DNA of 64,000 bases from Saccharopolyspora kobensis (GTDB lineage Bacteria; Actinomycetota; Actinomycetes; Mycobacteriales; Pseudonocardiaceae), in contig NZ_FNVB01000003.1 of the NCBI RefSeq assembly GCF_900108315.1, positions 155,464-219,463 of the forward strand, read 5' to 3'. The translations under genes and the position numbers were made by a program. Of this stretch, positions 1 through 8,056 are shown piece by piece. Within the stretch, counting starts at the first letter, position 1. Every line of letters starts with the position of its first letter. The notes beneath the pieces were generated by a model. That model worked only from the letters and a program-made list of their open reading frames with translations, was not told where the DNA came from and ran no database searches.

Positions 1-788
1 AGGTTCTTCCAGATCGTGCGGTCCAGGTCGAGGTTGCGGAAGACCCGCTTCGGCGGCACCGACCGGTCCAGCTCGCCGACCGGGGCCTTGGCCACCTGGG
101 TGCGCAGCACCTGGGCGACCTCGTCGACGAACCGCCGGATCAGGTCCTTGGCGTTGGCCAGCGCCACCCCGGACAGGTTGTCCTTGTCGCGCAGCAGCTG
201 CTCGATCAGCGACATGCTCGGGGTGAGCTGCGCGGCGAGGTCGGGATCGGCGAGCACTTCGCGCAGCTGCATGCGGTCGACCAGATCCGCTTCGATGGCC
301 CCGAGTTCGGGGCCGATCTCCGGGATCAGCCGGGAGATGTCGGGCGTCGGACCGCCCTGGCCGGTGCCGGTGCCGGCGGCGCGACCGCCGCGCAGCTCGC
401 AGCCCAGCGCGCGCTCCATCCAGCCCGCGTCGGACTGCCAGCGGGAGAGCTGCTCGGCGGTGACCGCGCCGGAGCCGGTGTCGAAGACGTTGAGCAGCAC
501 CTTCGAGGCCAGCGCCGCCCGCCGCACCTCGGCGGCGCGATCCCGCTCGTCCGATGTGGACTCCGGTGTCATCAGGCCGTCGAACTCGGCGGCCAGTTCG
601 GGGTGGCGCTGCACGATCGAGTCGACCGAGGTGCGCGGGTCCAGCAGCGCCGAGGGCAGGCCGATGTCCTCGACGACGGCCAGGCTCGCCGATTCCAGCC
701 CGGCCTGCTCCTCGCGGTCGAAGAGCCGGGCCAGCAGCCGCCAGTACAGGACCTGGCGGCGGTTGTCGTGGGAGATCTCCTCGGTCAT
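1..788 (-). CDS. N-terminal part of a VWA-type protein (cut by window edge)
   Basis: The first 262 codons of a larger gene run off the left edge. It starts at an ATG that overlaps the TGA of the gene before it (ATGA), so translation is probably coupled. No catalytic motif is visible in this part. The last visible residues (RNLDLDRTIWKN) resemble the segment that precedes the von Willebrand A domain in CoxE/YehP-like proteins. Together with the SWIM-type protein two genes upstream, this suggests the known SWIM - unknown protein - AAA - VWA operon type (compare E. coli yehL-M-P-Q). The VWA domain itself would lie outside the window, so the name is inference from a short motif and context. Confidence 0.55.
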   Translation of the reverse strand, partial: MTEEISHDNRRQVLYWRLLARLFDREEQAGLESASLAVVEDIGLPSALLDPRTSVDSIVQRHPELAAEFDGLMTPESTSDERDRAAEVRRAALASKVLLNVFDTGSGAVTAEQLSRWQSDAGWMERALGCELRGGRAAGTGTGQGGPTPDISRLIPEIGPELGAIEADLVDRMQLREVLADPDLAAQLTPSMSLIEQLLRDKDNLSGVALANAKDLIRRFVDEVAQVLRTQVAKAPVGELDRSVPPKRVFRNLDLDRTIWKN

Positions 789-2164
789 TTCCGCAGCAGC
801 CTCCCCGCCCGCTCGCGCAGCACCTTGGCGGCGTCGGTGGCCGCCTTCTCCGCCTTGGCGCCGGCCTTGTCGGTCGTGCCGCCCGCCCAGGCCCCGGCGT
901 GCACCGCGACGGCCTTCTTGCGCTTGGTGGTCTCGACCGCGAGCGGCTGGAGGTGGAAGTTCCCGGCGTCCCAGCGCAGCAGGCCGATGCAGGCGTTGGA
1001 CGCCGCGATCGCCTCGGCGGTGAGCGGGCTGGCGGCCGGAACGCGGTCGGTGTCGACGGCGAGGTCGTGCTCGGCGATGGTGAAGACCAGCGCGTCGTCG
1101 TCGGTTCGCGCGGTGTAGCCCTCGACGAAGACGGGCACGGCGATGCGCGCGGGGTGCCGGTCCAGCGGCGCGGTCGCGGGTGCCGTCGCCGCCTGCAGGG
1201 CGACCCGGGCGGTGGCGAAGGCATCGGCGGGTTCGCCGGGCTTGGCGTGCTCGTCGCTCCAGATCAGGTCGCCTTCGGCGGTGACCGGCATCTCGGTGAG
1301 CTCCATCGAGCGGCCTTCGCCGACGGCGGCCAGCAACGACATGTGCGGGCGCAGCAGCTGCCACAGACCGGCGCCGACGACGGTGTCCGGTTTGGACACC
1401 GATGCGCTGGCGCGCACCAGGCGCGATGCGGAACCGTCGGCCGGTTCGAACACCGCGTGGACCTGCGCCTGCACGGCGGTCGCGTGTTCCTGCACGTCGA
1501 TGCCGAGCGGCAGGAGGCGGCCGGTGGCGGTGCCGGTCGCCGGCGTCGACGCGCCGCCCGGCAGCGCCAGCAGCATCCCCCGCGACCACAGGTCCGCCCA
1601 GCGGCGGGCCGGGATGCGTTCCAGCGAGGCACCGGGGCAGGAGGCCGCGAGCTCGGCGGCGAAGCCGTCCAAGAGCGCCGCCGGGCGGCGCAGCGCCGGG
1701 TCCGGCAGCATCGCCGAGATGATCTGTGCCGATCCGGAGATCAGGTCGTGGTCGATGCCGCGCCAGCCGGCGCGGGCCACGTCGCCGAGCCAGGACCGGG
1801 CGGCGACGAGCAGGTTCAGCGACTGGGTTTCGCTTGTGGTCCAGTCGGTTTCGTCATCATGAACTCGTCCGGTCGCCTCGGCGATGCGTGCCGCGAGGGC
1901 GTCGTGGACGGAGCCCAGCAGCGCGAGGCGTGCGGCGGCGAGGGCGGTGAAGTGCTCCTCGCCCGCAGCCCCGGCGACCGCCTTGTCAGCGGCCTCGGCG
2001 ACCTTCTCGGCCAGCGGTGTGGCGGCGACGGACCGGGCGAACTCGGCCATGTCGGCGGCGTCCGGGCGCAGCAGGCCACCGGTGAGCGCGCGGTCGAAGG
2101 CATCGACGGCGGCCAGGGCCTCGTCGAGTCCCTCGACGGGCACGGACAGCAGATCGGCGCGCAT
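785..2164 (-). CDS. Uncharacterised middle protein of the SWIM/VWA operon
   Basis: A 459-residue soluble protein, alanine-rich, with no signal peptide, membrane segment or catalytic motif that I recognise. The reading frame stays open for 194 codons further upstream. The ATG at 2164 is preferred because it overlaps the stop of the SWIM-type gene (TGATG) and because the upstream part is the SWIM gene read in another frame. The C-terminal tail is basic (AERAGRLLRK-like end). It is sandwiched by overlapping genes on both sides, so all three products are probably made in fixed ratio and may act together. It could correspond to the unnamed partner found beside SWIM proteins in actinobacterial operons. 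No function can be assigned from sequence alone. Confidence 0.75.
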   Translation of the reverse strand: MRADLLSVPVEGLDEALAAVDAFDRALTGGLLRPDAADMAEFARSVAATPLAEKVAEAADKAVAGAAGEEHFTALAAARLALLGSVHDALAARIAEATGRVHDDETDWTTSETQSLNLLVAARSWLGDVARAGWRGIDHDLISGSAQIISAMLPDPALRRPAALLDGFAAELAASCPGASLERIPARRWADLWSRGMLLALPGGASTPATGTATGRLLPLGIDVQEHATAVQAQVHAVFEPADGSASRLVRASASVSKPDTVVGAGLWQLLRPHMSLLAAVGEGRSMELTEMPVTAEGDLIWSDEHAKPGEPADAFATARVALQAATAPATAPLDRHPARIAVPVFVEGYTARTDDDALVFTIAEHDLAVDTDRVPAASPLTAEAIAASNACIGLLRWDAGNFHLQPLAVETTKRKKAVAVHAGAWAGGTTDKAGAKAEKAATDAAKVLRERAGRLLRK

Positions 2165-2664
2165 CACACCACCGCCCTGGTCGGCGGGAACCACTGCATC
2201 TCCGGCACCGGCGCGGTCGTCGGGGGCAGCTCCAGGTAGGCCAGGTGGCGCAGGAACCGGCTGAACACCGGCGCCGCGGTCCCGGCATCGCCCTGCCGCG
2301 CACCGGTCATGGCCGCGGTGATGGTGTGCGCGGTCAGCTCCTCGTCGGCGACCTCGACCTTCAGGTAGCGGGCGACCCGCTCGCCGCCGTACTGCAGCAC
2401 CGCTTCGGTGAGCAGGGCGCGGATGTGGTTGCAGAAGTAGCCGCGCGCACCACCGCAGGGCCGGTTGTTGTTGGTGCTGCAGGTGAACTCGTAGCTCCCG
2501 GCGGCGACCGACGAGACGTAGACCCGCTCGATGTCCGAGCCGCTGGACACCACGCCCTGCAGGCGGCCGTCGGCCAGCTCCGCGAACGGCACCTTGGCGA
2601 GCTTGCGCGGCCGGGCGGGCGCAACCACCCGCGTCGTGCTCGACCGCTCCCAATCTTGCAACAC
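2164..2664 (-). CDS. SWIM-like zinc finger protein, first gene of operon
   Basis: A 166-residue protein with a SWIM-like metal site: C62, C70, C78 and H80, the last two as C-N-H in the segment GYFCNHIRALL. Classical SWIM domains are CxC...CxH. Here the first pair is widened to C-x7-C, so this is a variant. SWIM domains bind zinc and are linked to DNA or protein binding; the bacterial ones usually sit in operons with AAA and VWA proteins. The GTG at 2664 is chosen because an AGGAG stretch lies 5 nt upstream; a nearby ATG at 2668 is out of frame. It is the first gene of a minus-strand operon, behind a DNA-damage-type promoter motif. Its stop overlaps the next start. Confidence 0.7.
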   Translation of the reverse strand: MLQDWERSSTTRVVAPARPRKLAKVPFAELADGRLQGVVSSGSDIERVYVSSVAAGSYEFTCSTNNNRPCGGARGYFCNHIRALLTEAVLQYGGERVARYLKVEVADEELTAHTITAAMTGARQGDAGTAAPVFSRFLRHLAYLELPPTTAPVPEMQWFPPTRAVV

Positions 2665-2714
2665 GCATTCTCCTGTGGACCGGGGAAGCCCAGCCGCGCC
2701 GGCCGGACATGACG

Positions 2715-2737
2715 AACATACTTGCGACCCCTGACAA
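2715..2737 (-). promoter_or_regulatory. PafBC-type (RecA-NDp-like) promoter motif for the SWIM operon
   Basis: Read on the minus strand the sequence is TTGTCAGGG, then 8 nt, then TATGTT. The published mycobacterial PafBC-dependent DNA-damage motif is TTGTC(A/G)GTG-N8-TAnnnT, so every defined position fits except one (G for T). The TATGTT would act as the -10 element, putting transcription start about 45 nt before the GTG at 2664. No LexA-type palindrome overlaps it. The match is direct; control by PafBC in this organism is inference. Confidence 0.5.
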
Positions 2738-2889
2738 TTCGATCACCGGCGGCGCGACCGGCGGCGATCCCGCCGGGCGCGCTCGCGCCTGCCGCGACCG
2801 ACCGGGCCGCCGAGGCCTATGCGTGCGCCGTCCCCCGTACCTACGCTTGAGCCGTACGTCCGGACCTGCTCATCCATCCGGAGGCACTG

Positions 2890-3186
2890 ATGACCACGGC
2901 GCACCAGCAGCACACCGGCCACGACCACACCCACGGCGAGGGCTGCGGCCACGTCGCCGTGCCCCACGGCGACCACGTCGACTACGTCCACGACGGCCAC
3001 CTGCACCGGCGGCACGACGACCACTACGACGAGTGCGAGCCGCAGGGCCACACCACGCACGACACCCACGAGCACACCCACGGCGAGGGCTGCGGCCACA
3101 CCGCTGTTCCCCACGGCGACCACGTCGACTACCTCCACGACGGGCACCGGCACGCCGCCCACGACGACCACTACGACGAGCACTGA
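2890..3186 (+). CDS. Histidine-rich metal-binding protein with duplicated module
   Basis: A 98-residue protein with 27 His and 3 Cys (C19, C49, C68), almost certainly a metal (probably zinc or nickel) binder. It has no signal peptide or membrane segment, so it should be cytosolic. A module of about 37 residues (13-49) returns at 62-98 with the same order of motifs: HGEGCGH, PHGDHVDY, HDGH, HDDHYDE. The ATG has a GGAGG five nt upstream. Similar small HGDH-rich proteins occur beside Fur/Zur-type regulation in actinobacteria and are sometimes annotated as zinc permease, which this is not. It precedes the Zur-box-bearing transport locus, which supports storage, chaperoning or buffering of zinc. 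The function is inferred. Confidence 0.8.
   Translation: MTTAHQQHTGHDHTHGEGCGHVAVPHGDHVDYVHDGHLHRRHDDHYDECEPQGHTTHDTHEHTHGEGCGHTAVPHGDHVDYLHDGHRHAAHDDHYDEH
2926..3183 (+). repeat. Tandem duplication inside the His-rich gene
   Basis: Two 111-nt units (2926-3036 and 3073-3183) are offset by 147 nt, which is 49 codons. Long stretches are identical at DNA level, for example the segment encoding HTHGEGCGH. This points to a fairly recent internal duplication. Confidence 0.8.
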
Positions 3187-3251
3187 CCCGGCGCCGCCCC
3201 CAGCGACCGCCGGATCCCGTCGCATCACCGCCACCCGTCGCCCCACCGTAT

Positions 3252-3266
3252 TGAAAATGATTATCA
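3252..3266. promoter_or_regulatory. Zur box upstream of MFS/ABC transport locus
   Basis: TGAAAATGATTATCA is a 15-nt inverted repeat in which six of seven pairs match around a central G. It fits the Streptomyces-type Zur consensus (TGAAAATGATTTTCA) with one substitution. Iron boxes of the DmdR/IdeR type look different (TTAGGTTAGGCTAACC). A possible -10 (TATCAT, 3262-3267) lies within the box, so bound Zur would block RNA polymerase. The first downstream gene is the MFS exporter at 3399. Confidence 0.65.
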
Positions 3267-3398
3267 TCTCGATCTGGATTGCCGGATCGCGGAGGGAGTC
3301 GGTGTGGGGCACGTGTGGTCGGTGCGCGCGGGTGCGGTGAGTTCGCGGTTGCCGGGCAGGGGCGGCACCAGCGGCCACGGCCCGCGCCGGGCCGCGTC

Positions 3399-4682
3399 GT
3401 GAAGACCTGGCGCCTGATCCGCAGCTTCCCGCCCGCCGTGCAGCTCCTGCTGGTCAACCAGCTCGGCGTGAACACCGGCTTCTACCTGCTGGTCCCGTTC
3501 CTGGCCGGCTACCTGGGCCACCAGCTGGGCCTCTCCGCCGCGCTGATCGGCGTGGTCCTGGGAGTGCGCAACCTCAGCCAGCAGGGCCTGTTCCTGCTCG
3601 GCGGTTCGGCGGCCGACCGGCTCGGCGCCCGCGGCGTGATCATCGCCGGGTGCGCGCTGCGCACCGTCGGCTTCGGCCTGTTCGCCTTCGGCACATCGCC
3701 GCCCGCGCTGCTGCTCGCCTCCGTGCTCAGCGGCCTGGCAGGAGCTCTGTTCAACCCAGCGGTCCGCGCCTACATCGCGCAGGAGGCCGAGGAGCGCAGG
3801 GCCGAGGCCTTCTCGCTCTTCAACGTCTTCGCCAACACCGGCATGCTGCTCGGCCCCCTGCTGGGCAGCGCGCTGATGCTGGTGGGCTTCCGGCTGTCGG
3901 CGATCGCCGCAGCGGTCATCTTCGCGCTGCTGACCCTCGCGCAGCTCGCGGTGCTGCCGCCGCGACGGGTCGAGCGCCCGCCGGCCTCGGTGTTCGCCGA
4001 CTGGCGCCGGGCGCTGACCGATCGCCGGTTCCTGGCCTTCACCGGCGCGCTGACCGGCATGTTCGCCCTGCAGAACCAGCTCTACCTGGTGCTGCCGATG
4101 CACGCCGAGCGCTTCACCGGCTCCCCCGCCGCGGTGTCGGTGATCTTCCTGGTCTCCACCGCGGCGAGCCTGGCGCTGCAGGTCCGGATCACCACGCGGG
4201 CCAAGGAGCGCTGGAGCCGGGGCCGTTGCATCGCAACAGGTCTGGCGGTGATGGGTGCCGGTTTCGCGGTCACCGCGGTGGCCGCGGCCGTCATCCCGCC
4301 CGCGCAGGCCGCCGGTCCGGTCGGGGCCGCGCTGCGCCTCGCGCCGGTGCTGATCACGGCGTTCGCCCTGGCGCTGGGCGTGATGCTGGCCCAGCCGTTC
4401 GTCTACGAGCTCATCCCGGCCTTCGGCGGGGACAGGCTCTCGGGCACCTACTTCGGCGTCTTCTACCTCGTCTCCGGAATCACTGCCGCGGGCGGCAACG
4501 CCCTCCTCGGCTGGGTGAGCGACGTGGCGGGCGACCGGTGGCCGTGGCTGCCATCGCTGCTGTGCGTCCTCATCGGAACCGGCTCCGCACTCGCCGTCGC
4601 GGTGCTCGACAGACGGCGCGGCATCACCCCCGGAAGCGACGAAACCTGGCGCCGCGCACGGCTATCCACCCACTCTTCCTGA
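3399..4682 (+). CDS. MFS transporter, putative metallophore/drug exporter
   Basis: A 427-residue major facilitator of MdtH-like type with about 12 hydrophobic segments. The cytoplasmic loop between helices 2 and 3 carries the MFS signature in the form GGSAADRLGARG. The frame is open from 3279, but the GTG at 3399 starts a normal MFS N-terminus (short basic stretch, then helix 1). The ribosome binding site is weak. It lies 133 nt behind a Zur box and only 76 nt before a NikA/CntA-type importer. In the staphylococcal cnt and related opine-metallophore loci an MFS protein (CntE) exports the chelator and the ABC system brings back the metal complex. By analogy this protein may export a zinc chelator. 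General drug efflux is the alternative. Confidence 0.8.
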   Translation: MKTWRLIRSFPPAVQLLLVNQLGVNTGFYLLVPFLAGYLGHQLGLSAALIGVVLGVRNLSQQGLFLLGGSAADRLGARGVIIAGCALRTVGFGLFAFGTSPPALLLASVLSGLAGALFNPAVRAYIAQEAEERRAEAFSLFNVFANTGMLLGPLLGSALMLVGFRLSAIAAAVIFALLTLAQLAVLPPRRVERPPASVFADWRRALTDRRFLAFTGALTGMFALQNQLYLVLPMHAERFTGSPAAVSVIFLVSTAASLALQVRITTRAKERWSRGRCIATGLAVMGAGFAVTAVAAAVIPPAQAAGPVGAALRLAPVLITAFALALGVMLAQPFVYELIPAFGGDRLSGTYFGVFYLVSGITAAGGNALLGWVSDVAGDRWPWLPSLLCVLIGTGSALAVAVLDRRRGITPGSDETWRRARLSTHSS

Positions 4683-4758
4683 CCCGTGAAACCGATCGGC
4701 TCGCGCTACCAAGCCGTGCGCCGGTCCGCACCCCGCCCAGAACGGAGAAAACCCTTCC

Positions 4759-6306
4759 ATGCGACCTGAATTATCCCTGCCCGCGCTGAGCCGCCGCGGG
4801 TTCTTGGGCCTGACCGCCGCTGCCGTGCTGTCCGGTTGCGCGGGGCCGGGCAGCACGTCCGCAGCCGGGCCACCGCGCCCCGGCGGCCGGCTGCGGGCGG
4901 CGTTCTCCGGTGGCGGGGCGGCCGAGGTGCTCGATCCGCAGGATTCCGACCTCTACGTCGAGATCGCGCGCGCCAAGGCGCTGTTCGACAAGCTCGCCGA
5001 CTTCGGTTCGGACATGTCCCCGGTCCCCAGGCTGGCCGAGCGCTGGGAGCCGAGCGCGGACCTGACGACCTGGCGGATCACCTTGCGGCAGGCGGATTTC
5101 CACGACGGGCGGCCGGTGCGCGCGGCCGACGTGCTGGCCAGCTACGCGCGCATCACCGAACCCGGCAGCAGTCGCCGCGCCAAGTCGACGCTGTCGGTGA
5201 TCGACCTGCCCAACAGCCGCGAGATCGACGACCGCACCGTCGAGTTCCGGTTGCTGCGGCCCTACGGGGAGTTCCCCAACGCGCTGGCCGCGCTCGGCGC
5301 CTACGTCCTGCCCGGAGGCAGCGTGGACTTCGACCACCCGATCGGCACCGGCCCGTTCCGGTTCGCCTCCTTCGAACCGGGCCGCACGTTCCTCGCCGCG
5401 CGCAACCCCGACCACTGGGACGGCGCGCCGCTGCTCGACGAGCTGGAGATCGTGGTCACCAACGACGAGGCCGCGCGGGTCAACGCACTGCTGGGCGGGC
5501 AGGTCGAGTACGCCCACGACCTGACCCCCGCCAGCGCGCGCACCTACGAGTCCAGCGGGCAGGTGCAGGTGCACCGGCTGCCGCTGAGCAACTTCCACGG
5601 GCTGGCGATGAAGGTCGACCGCCCGCCGTTCGACCGCCCCGAGCTGCGCCAGGCGCTGTTCCACCTCGTCGACCGGGAGGAGCTGGTCCGCTCGGTGTTC
5701 CAGGGTTCGGGCCAGGTCTGCAACGACGTCTACGGCAAGGGCTACCGGTACTACGCCGACGCGCTGCCGCAGCGGCGCCAGGACCTGGACCGGGCGCGAG
5801 CGCTGGTCCGCCGGGCCGGTGCGGAGGGGATGACCATCGGCTTCGACACCTCCGATGCCTCGACCGGGTTGAAGGAGGCGGCACTGGCCATCAGCGACCA
5901 GGCCAAGGCGGTCGGCCTGAACCTGGAGGTCCGGCTCGGCAACAAGGACACCTACTGGTCGGACATCGCGGGCAACGGCGTGCTCGCCGGCTACCGCTCC
6001 GGTGGCATGCCGCTGGAATCCCACTTCTCCCAGCGCCTGCTGACCACGTCGACCACCAACAACACCGGGTGGCGGCGGCCGGAGTTCGACGCCCGCTACC
6101 ACGAGGCGCAGTCCACCACGGACGAGGCGCGCCGCGCCGAGCTCTACCGCGAGATGCAGGAAACCCTGTTCCACGAGGGAGGTTTCCTGTGGTGGGGCGT
6201 GTCGGACTGGATCGTGGCCTCCGCGCCGGGCGTGCACGGCATCGACGACCGCGCCCCGGCCAACACCCTCGACTGGGCTCGTTTCGACAAGGTGTGGCTG
6301 GCGTGA
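4759..6306 (+). CDS. ABC transporter substrate-binding lipoprotein (SBP_bac_5 / NikA-CntA type)
   Basis: A 515-residue extracytoplasmic binding protein. The N-terminus has a twin-arginine motif (S-R-R-G-F-L, residues 11-16) and a lipobox LSGC with Cys27, so it should be a Tat-exported lipoprotein. The body is a family 5 binding protein (peptide, nickel, opine-metallophore): the DFHDGRPVRAADV segment and the IGTGPFRF segment are typical. A GGAGAAAA sequence precedes the ATG. The stop overlaps the next start (GTGA). The Zur box upstream of the transcription unit favours a zinc-chelate ligand over a peptide. No metallophore biosynthesis gene is in the window, so the ligand may be made elsewhere or scavenged. 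Confidence 0.85.
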   Translation: MRPELSLPALSRRGFLGLTAAAVLSGCAGPGSTSAAGPPRPGGRLRAAFSGGGAAEVLDPQDSDLYVEIARAKALFDKLADFGSDMSPVPRLAERWEPSADLTTWRITLRQADFHDGRPVRAADVLASYARITEPGSSRRAKSTLSVIDLPNSREIDDRTVEFRLLRPYGEFPNALAALGAYVLPGGSVDFDHPIGTGPFRFASFEPGRTFLAARNPDHWDGAPLLDELEIVVTNDEAARVNALLGGQVEYAHDLTPASARTYESSGQVQVHRLPLSNFHGLAMKVDRPPFDRPELRQALFHLVDREELVRSVFQGSGQVCNDVYGKGYRYYADALPQRRQDLDRARALVRRAGAEGMTIGFDTSDASTGLKEAALAISDQAKAVGLNLEVRLGNKDTYWSDIAGNGVLAGYRSGGMPLESHFSQRLLTTSTTNNTGWRRPEFDARYHEAQSTTDEARRAELYREMQETLFHEGGFLWWGVSDWIVASAPGVHGIDDRAPANTLDWARFDKVWLA

Positions 6307-7247
6307 CGATCCCGCGCTACCTGGCGCGCCGGGTGCTCCTCGGCGCGGTCCAGATCCTGCTGGTCGTGGTCGGGGTGTTCGCCCTGACCGAGGGGCTGCC
6401 GGGCGATGCGGCCGTGACGATCGCCGGGGACAACCCCGATCCGGCGATCATCGCTGCCCTGCGGGAGCGGCTCGGCCTGGACGAGCCCGCGTGGCAGCGG
6501 TTCGGCGAGTGGCTGGTCGCGGCGCTGCACGGTGATCTCGGCCGGTCGCTGGTGGGCCCGCGGTCGGTGGTGGACATCATCGCCTCCGCCGCGGGCCCGA
6601 CGCTGCTGCTGGCCGCGCTGACGCTCACCCTGCTCGTCCCGCTGTCGCTCGGGCTCGGAGTGCTGTCCGCGCGGCGGGAGGGCGGTCGCCTGGACCGACT
6701 GATCACCGGGGCCACGCTCGGCCTGTACTCGGCACCCGAGTTCGCGATGGGCGTCCTCGTCGTGACCGTGTTCGCCGTGCAGCTGCGGTGGTTCCCGCCC
6801 ACAGCGGTCGGAACGTCGTTGCTGAGCCACCCGGCCGTGCTCGTGCTGCCCGTCTTCGTGCTGCTGCTCCGCCCGATCTGCTCGCTGAGCCGGCTGATCC
6901 GCGCGGGGATGATCGACGCGCAGCGCTCCGGCTACGTGCACCACGTGCGCCGCTTGGGCCTCTCACCGGTGCGCGTGCACTTCGCCCACGCGCTGCCCAA
7001 CGCCGCGGCACCGGCGATCCAGCAGCTCGCGCGCACCACCGACTGGCTCATCGGCGGGGTGATCGTCGTCGAAGCCATCTTCGTCGTGCCCGGTCTGGGC
7101 ACCGCGCTGGCGGAGGCGGTCGCCGCCCGCGATCTCCCGGTGATCCAGGGCCTGGCGGTGGTCTTCGCCGCGGTGACGGTGCTGGTCAACCTCGCCGCCG
7201 ACATCGCCGCACGAGTGCTCTCCCCCACCGCGGAGGTCGGCCGATGA
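6303..7247 (+). CDS. ABC transporter permease 1 (DppB/NikB/CntB type)
   Basis: A 314-residue integral membrane permease. The N-terminus IPRYLARRVLLGAVQILLVVVGVF is typical of the DppB/OppB class: one helix, then a large external loop, then the BPD_transp_1 core. The coupling-helix region is around the LSPVRVHFAHALPNA segment, where DppB proteins contact the ATPase. GTG start overlaps the binding-protein stop by 4 nt and its own stop overlaps the next ATG, so the transporter genes are translationally coupled. It should form the channel together with permease 2. Confidence 0.88.
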   Translation: MTIPRYLARRVLLGAVQILLVVVGVFALTEGLPGDAAVTIAGDNPDPAIIAALRERLGLDEPAWQRFGEWLVAALHGDLGRSLVGPRSVVDIIASAAGPTLLLAALTLTLLVPLSLGLGVLSARREGGRLDRLITGATLGLYSAPEFAMGVLVVTVFAVQLRWFPPTAVGTSLLSHPAVLVLPVFVLLLRPICSLSRLIRAGMIDAQRSGYVHHVRRLGLSPVRVHFAHALPNAAAPAIQQLARTTDWLIGGVIVVEAIFVVPGLGTALAEAVAARDLPVIQGLAVVFAAVTVLVNLAADIAARVLSPTAEVGR

Positions 7248-8056
7248 GCGCCGTCCGCAACTACGCGGTCCCGGGAGCGCTCGTCGCGATCCCGCTACTG
7301 CTCGCCGTTCTGGGGCCGCTGGTGGCTTCTCCCGACACCACCAAGGACGTGGCCTTCCTGCTCGGCGGCGAGCACTGGTTCGGCACCGACTTCGTCGGCC
7401 GCGACGTCTGGAACGAAGTGCTGCTGGGCGGCCGGTCCCTCGTGCTGATCGCGGTCACCGCCACCGCCTGCACCTATGCGCTGGCGGTGCCGTTGGGCCT
7501 GATCGCGGGCATGACCGGCAGCCGCGCGCTCGACGAGGCGATCATGCGACCGCTCGACCTGCTGCTGGCCGTGCCGTCGATGCTGATGCTCCTGTTGCTG
7601 GCGTCCGTCGCGCCCGGCGTGCCGTGGGTGCTGATCGGTGTGGTGACGCTGATCAACCTGCCCGACGTGGTGCGCATCAGCCGCGCGGCCGCGCTCTCGC
7701 TGGCGTCCCGGCCGGCGGTCGAGGCGATGCGCTTGCAGGGCGAGAGCCGGATCCGCATCGGCGCGCACTACGTGGCGCGGGCGATGCGCCGCACGCTGGC
7801 CGCCGACCTGGGCACCCGGTTCACCGGCGCGATCTACCTGGTCGCTTCGGCGAGCTTCCTGGGCGTCGGGGTCTCCCCGCAGATCAGCGACTGGGCGGCC
7901 ATGGTCGACCGCAACCGGGCCGGCCTGTTCATCCAGCCCTGGGCCGTGGTGCTGCCCGCGCTGCTGGTCGTCGCGCTGTCCATCGGCGTGAACCTGGCCT
8001 TCGACCGGTGGCTGCGCGACCACGACCTGCGCTCGACCTTCTTGGAGGCCCGGTGA
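7244..8056 (+). CDS. ABC transporter permease 2 (DppC/NikC/CntC type)
   Basis: A 270-residue permease, the DppC-class partner of the preceding gene. It begins with one hydrophobic segment, then the DppC hallmark HWFGTDFVGRDVWNEVLLGGRSL, which is the LGTDxxGRD signature of this class. The coupling-helix region is around EAMRLQGESRIRIGAHYVARAMRR. The ATG overlaps the stop of permease 1 (ATGA), and its TGA overlaps the GTG of the ATPase gene. Length is slightly short for the family but all expected helices appear present. Confidence 0.88.
   Translation: MSAVRNYAVPGALVAIPLLLAVLGPLVASPDTTKDVAFLLGGEHWFGTDFVGRDVWNEVLLGGRSLVLIAVTATACTYALAVPLGLIAGMTGSRALDEAIMRPLDLLLAVPSMLMLLLLASVAPGVPWVLIGVVTLINLPDVVRISRAAALSLASRPAVEAMRLQGESRIRIGAHYVARAMRRTLAADLGTRFTGAIYLVASASFLGVGVSPQISDWAAMVDRNRAGLFIQPWAVVLPALLVVALSIGVNLAFDRWLRDHDLRSTFLEAR

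Noticed and set aside
785..2746. Start of the second SWIM-operon gene at 2746 (653 codons)
   Set aside because: Its first 194 codons overlap the SWIM gene in another frame and read as Arg-rich shadow. The ATG at 2164 overlaps the previous stop as expected.
2665..2760. LexA box at CGAACATACTTGCG
   Set aside because: Only the left half fits the GAAC-N4-GTTC type pattern. The PafBC-type motif in the same place is much better.
3279..3398. 40-codon N-terminal extension of the MFS exporter
   Set aside because: It begins right behind the Zur box, probably before or at the transcription start, and is Arg/Gly-rich, unlike an MFS N-terminus.
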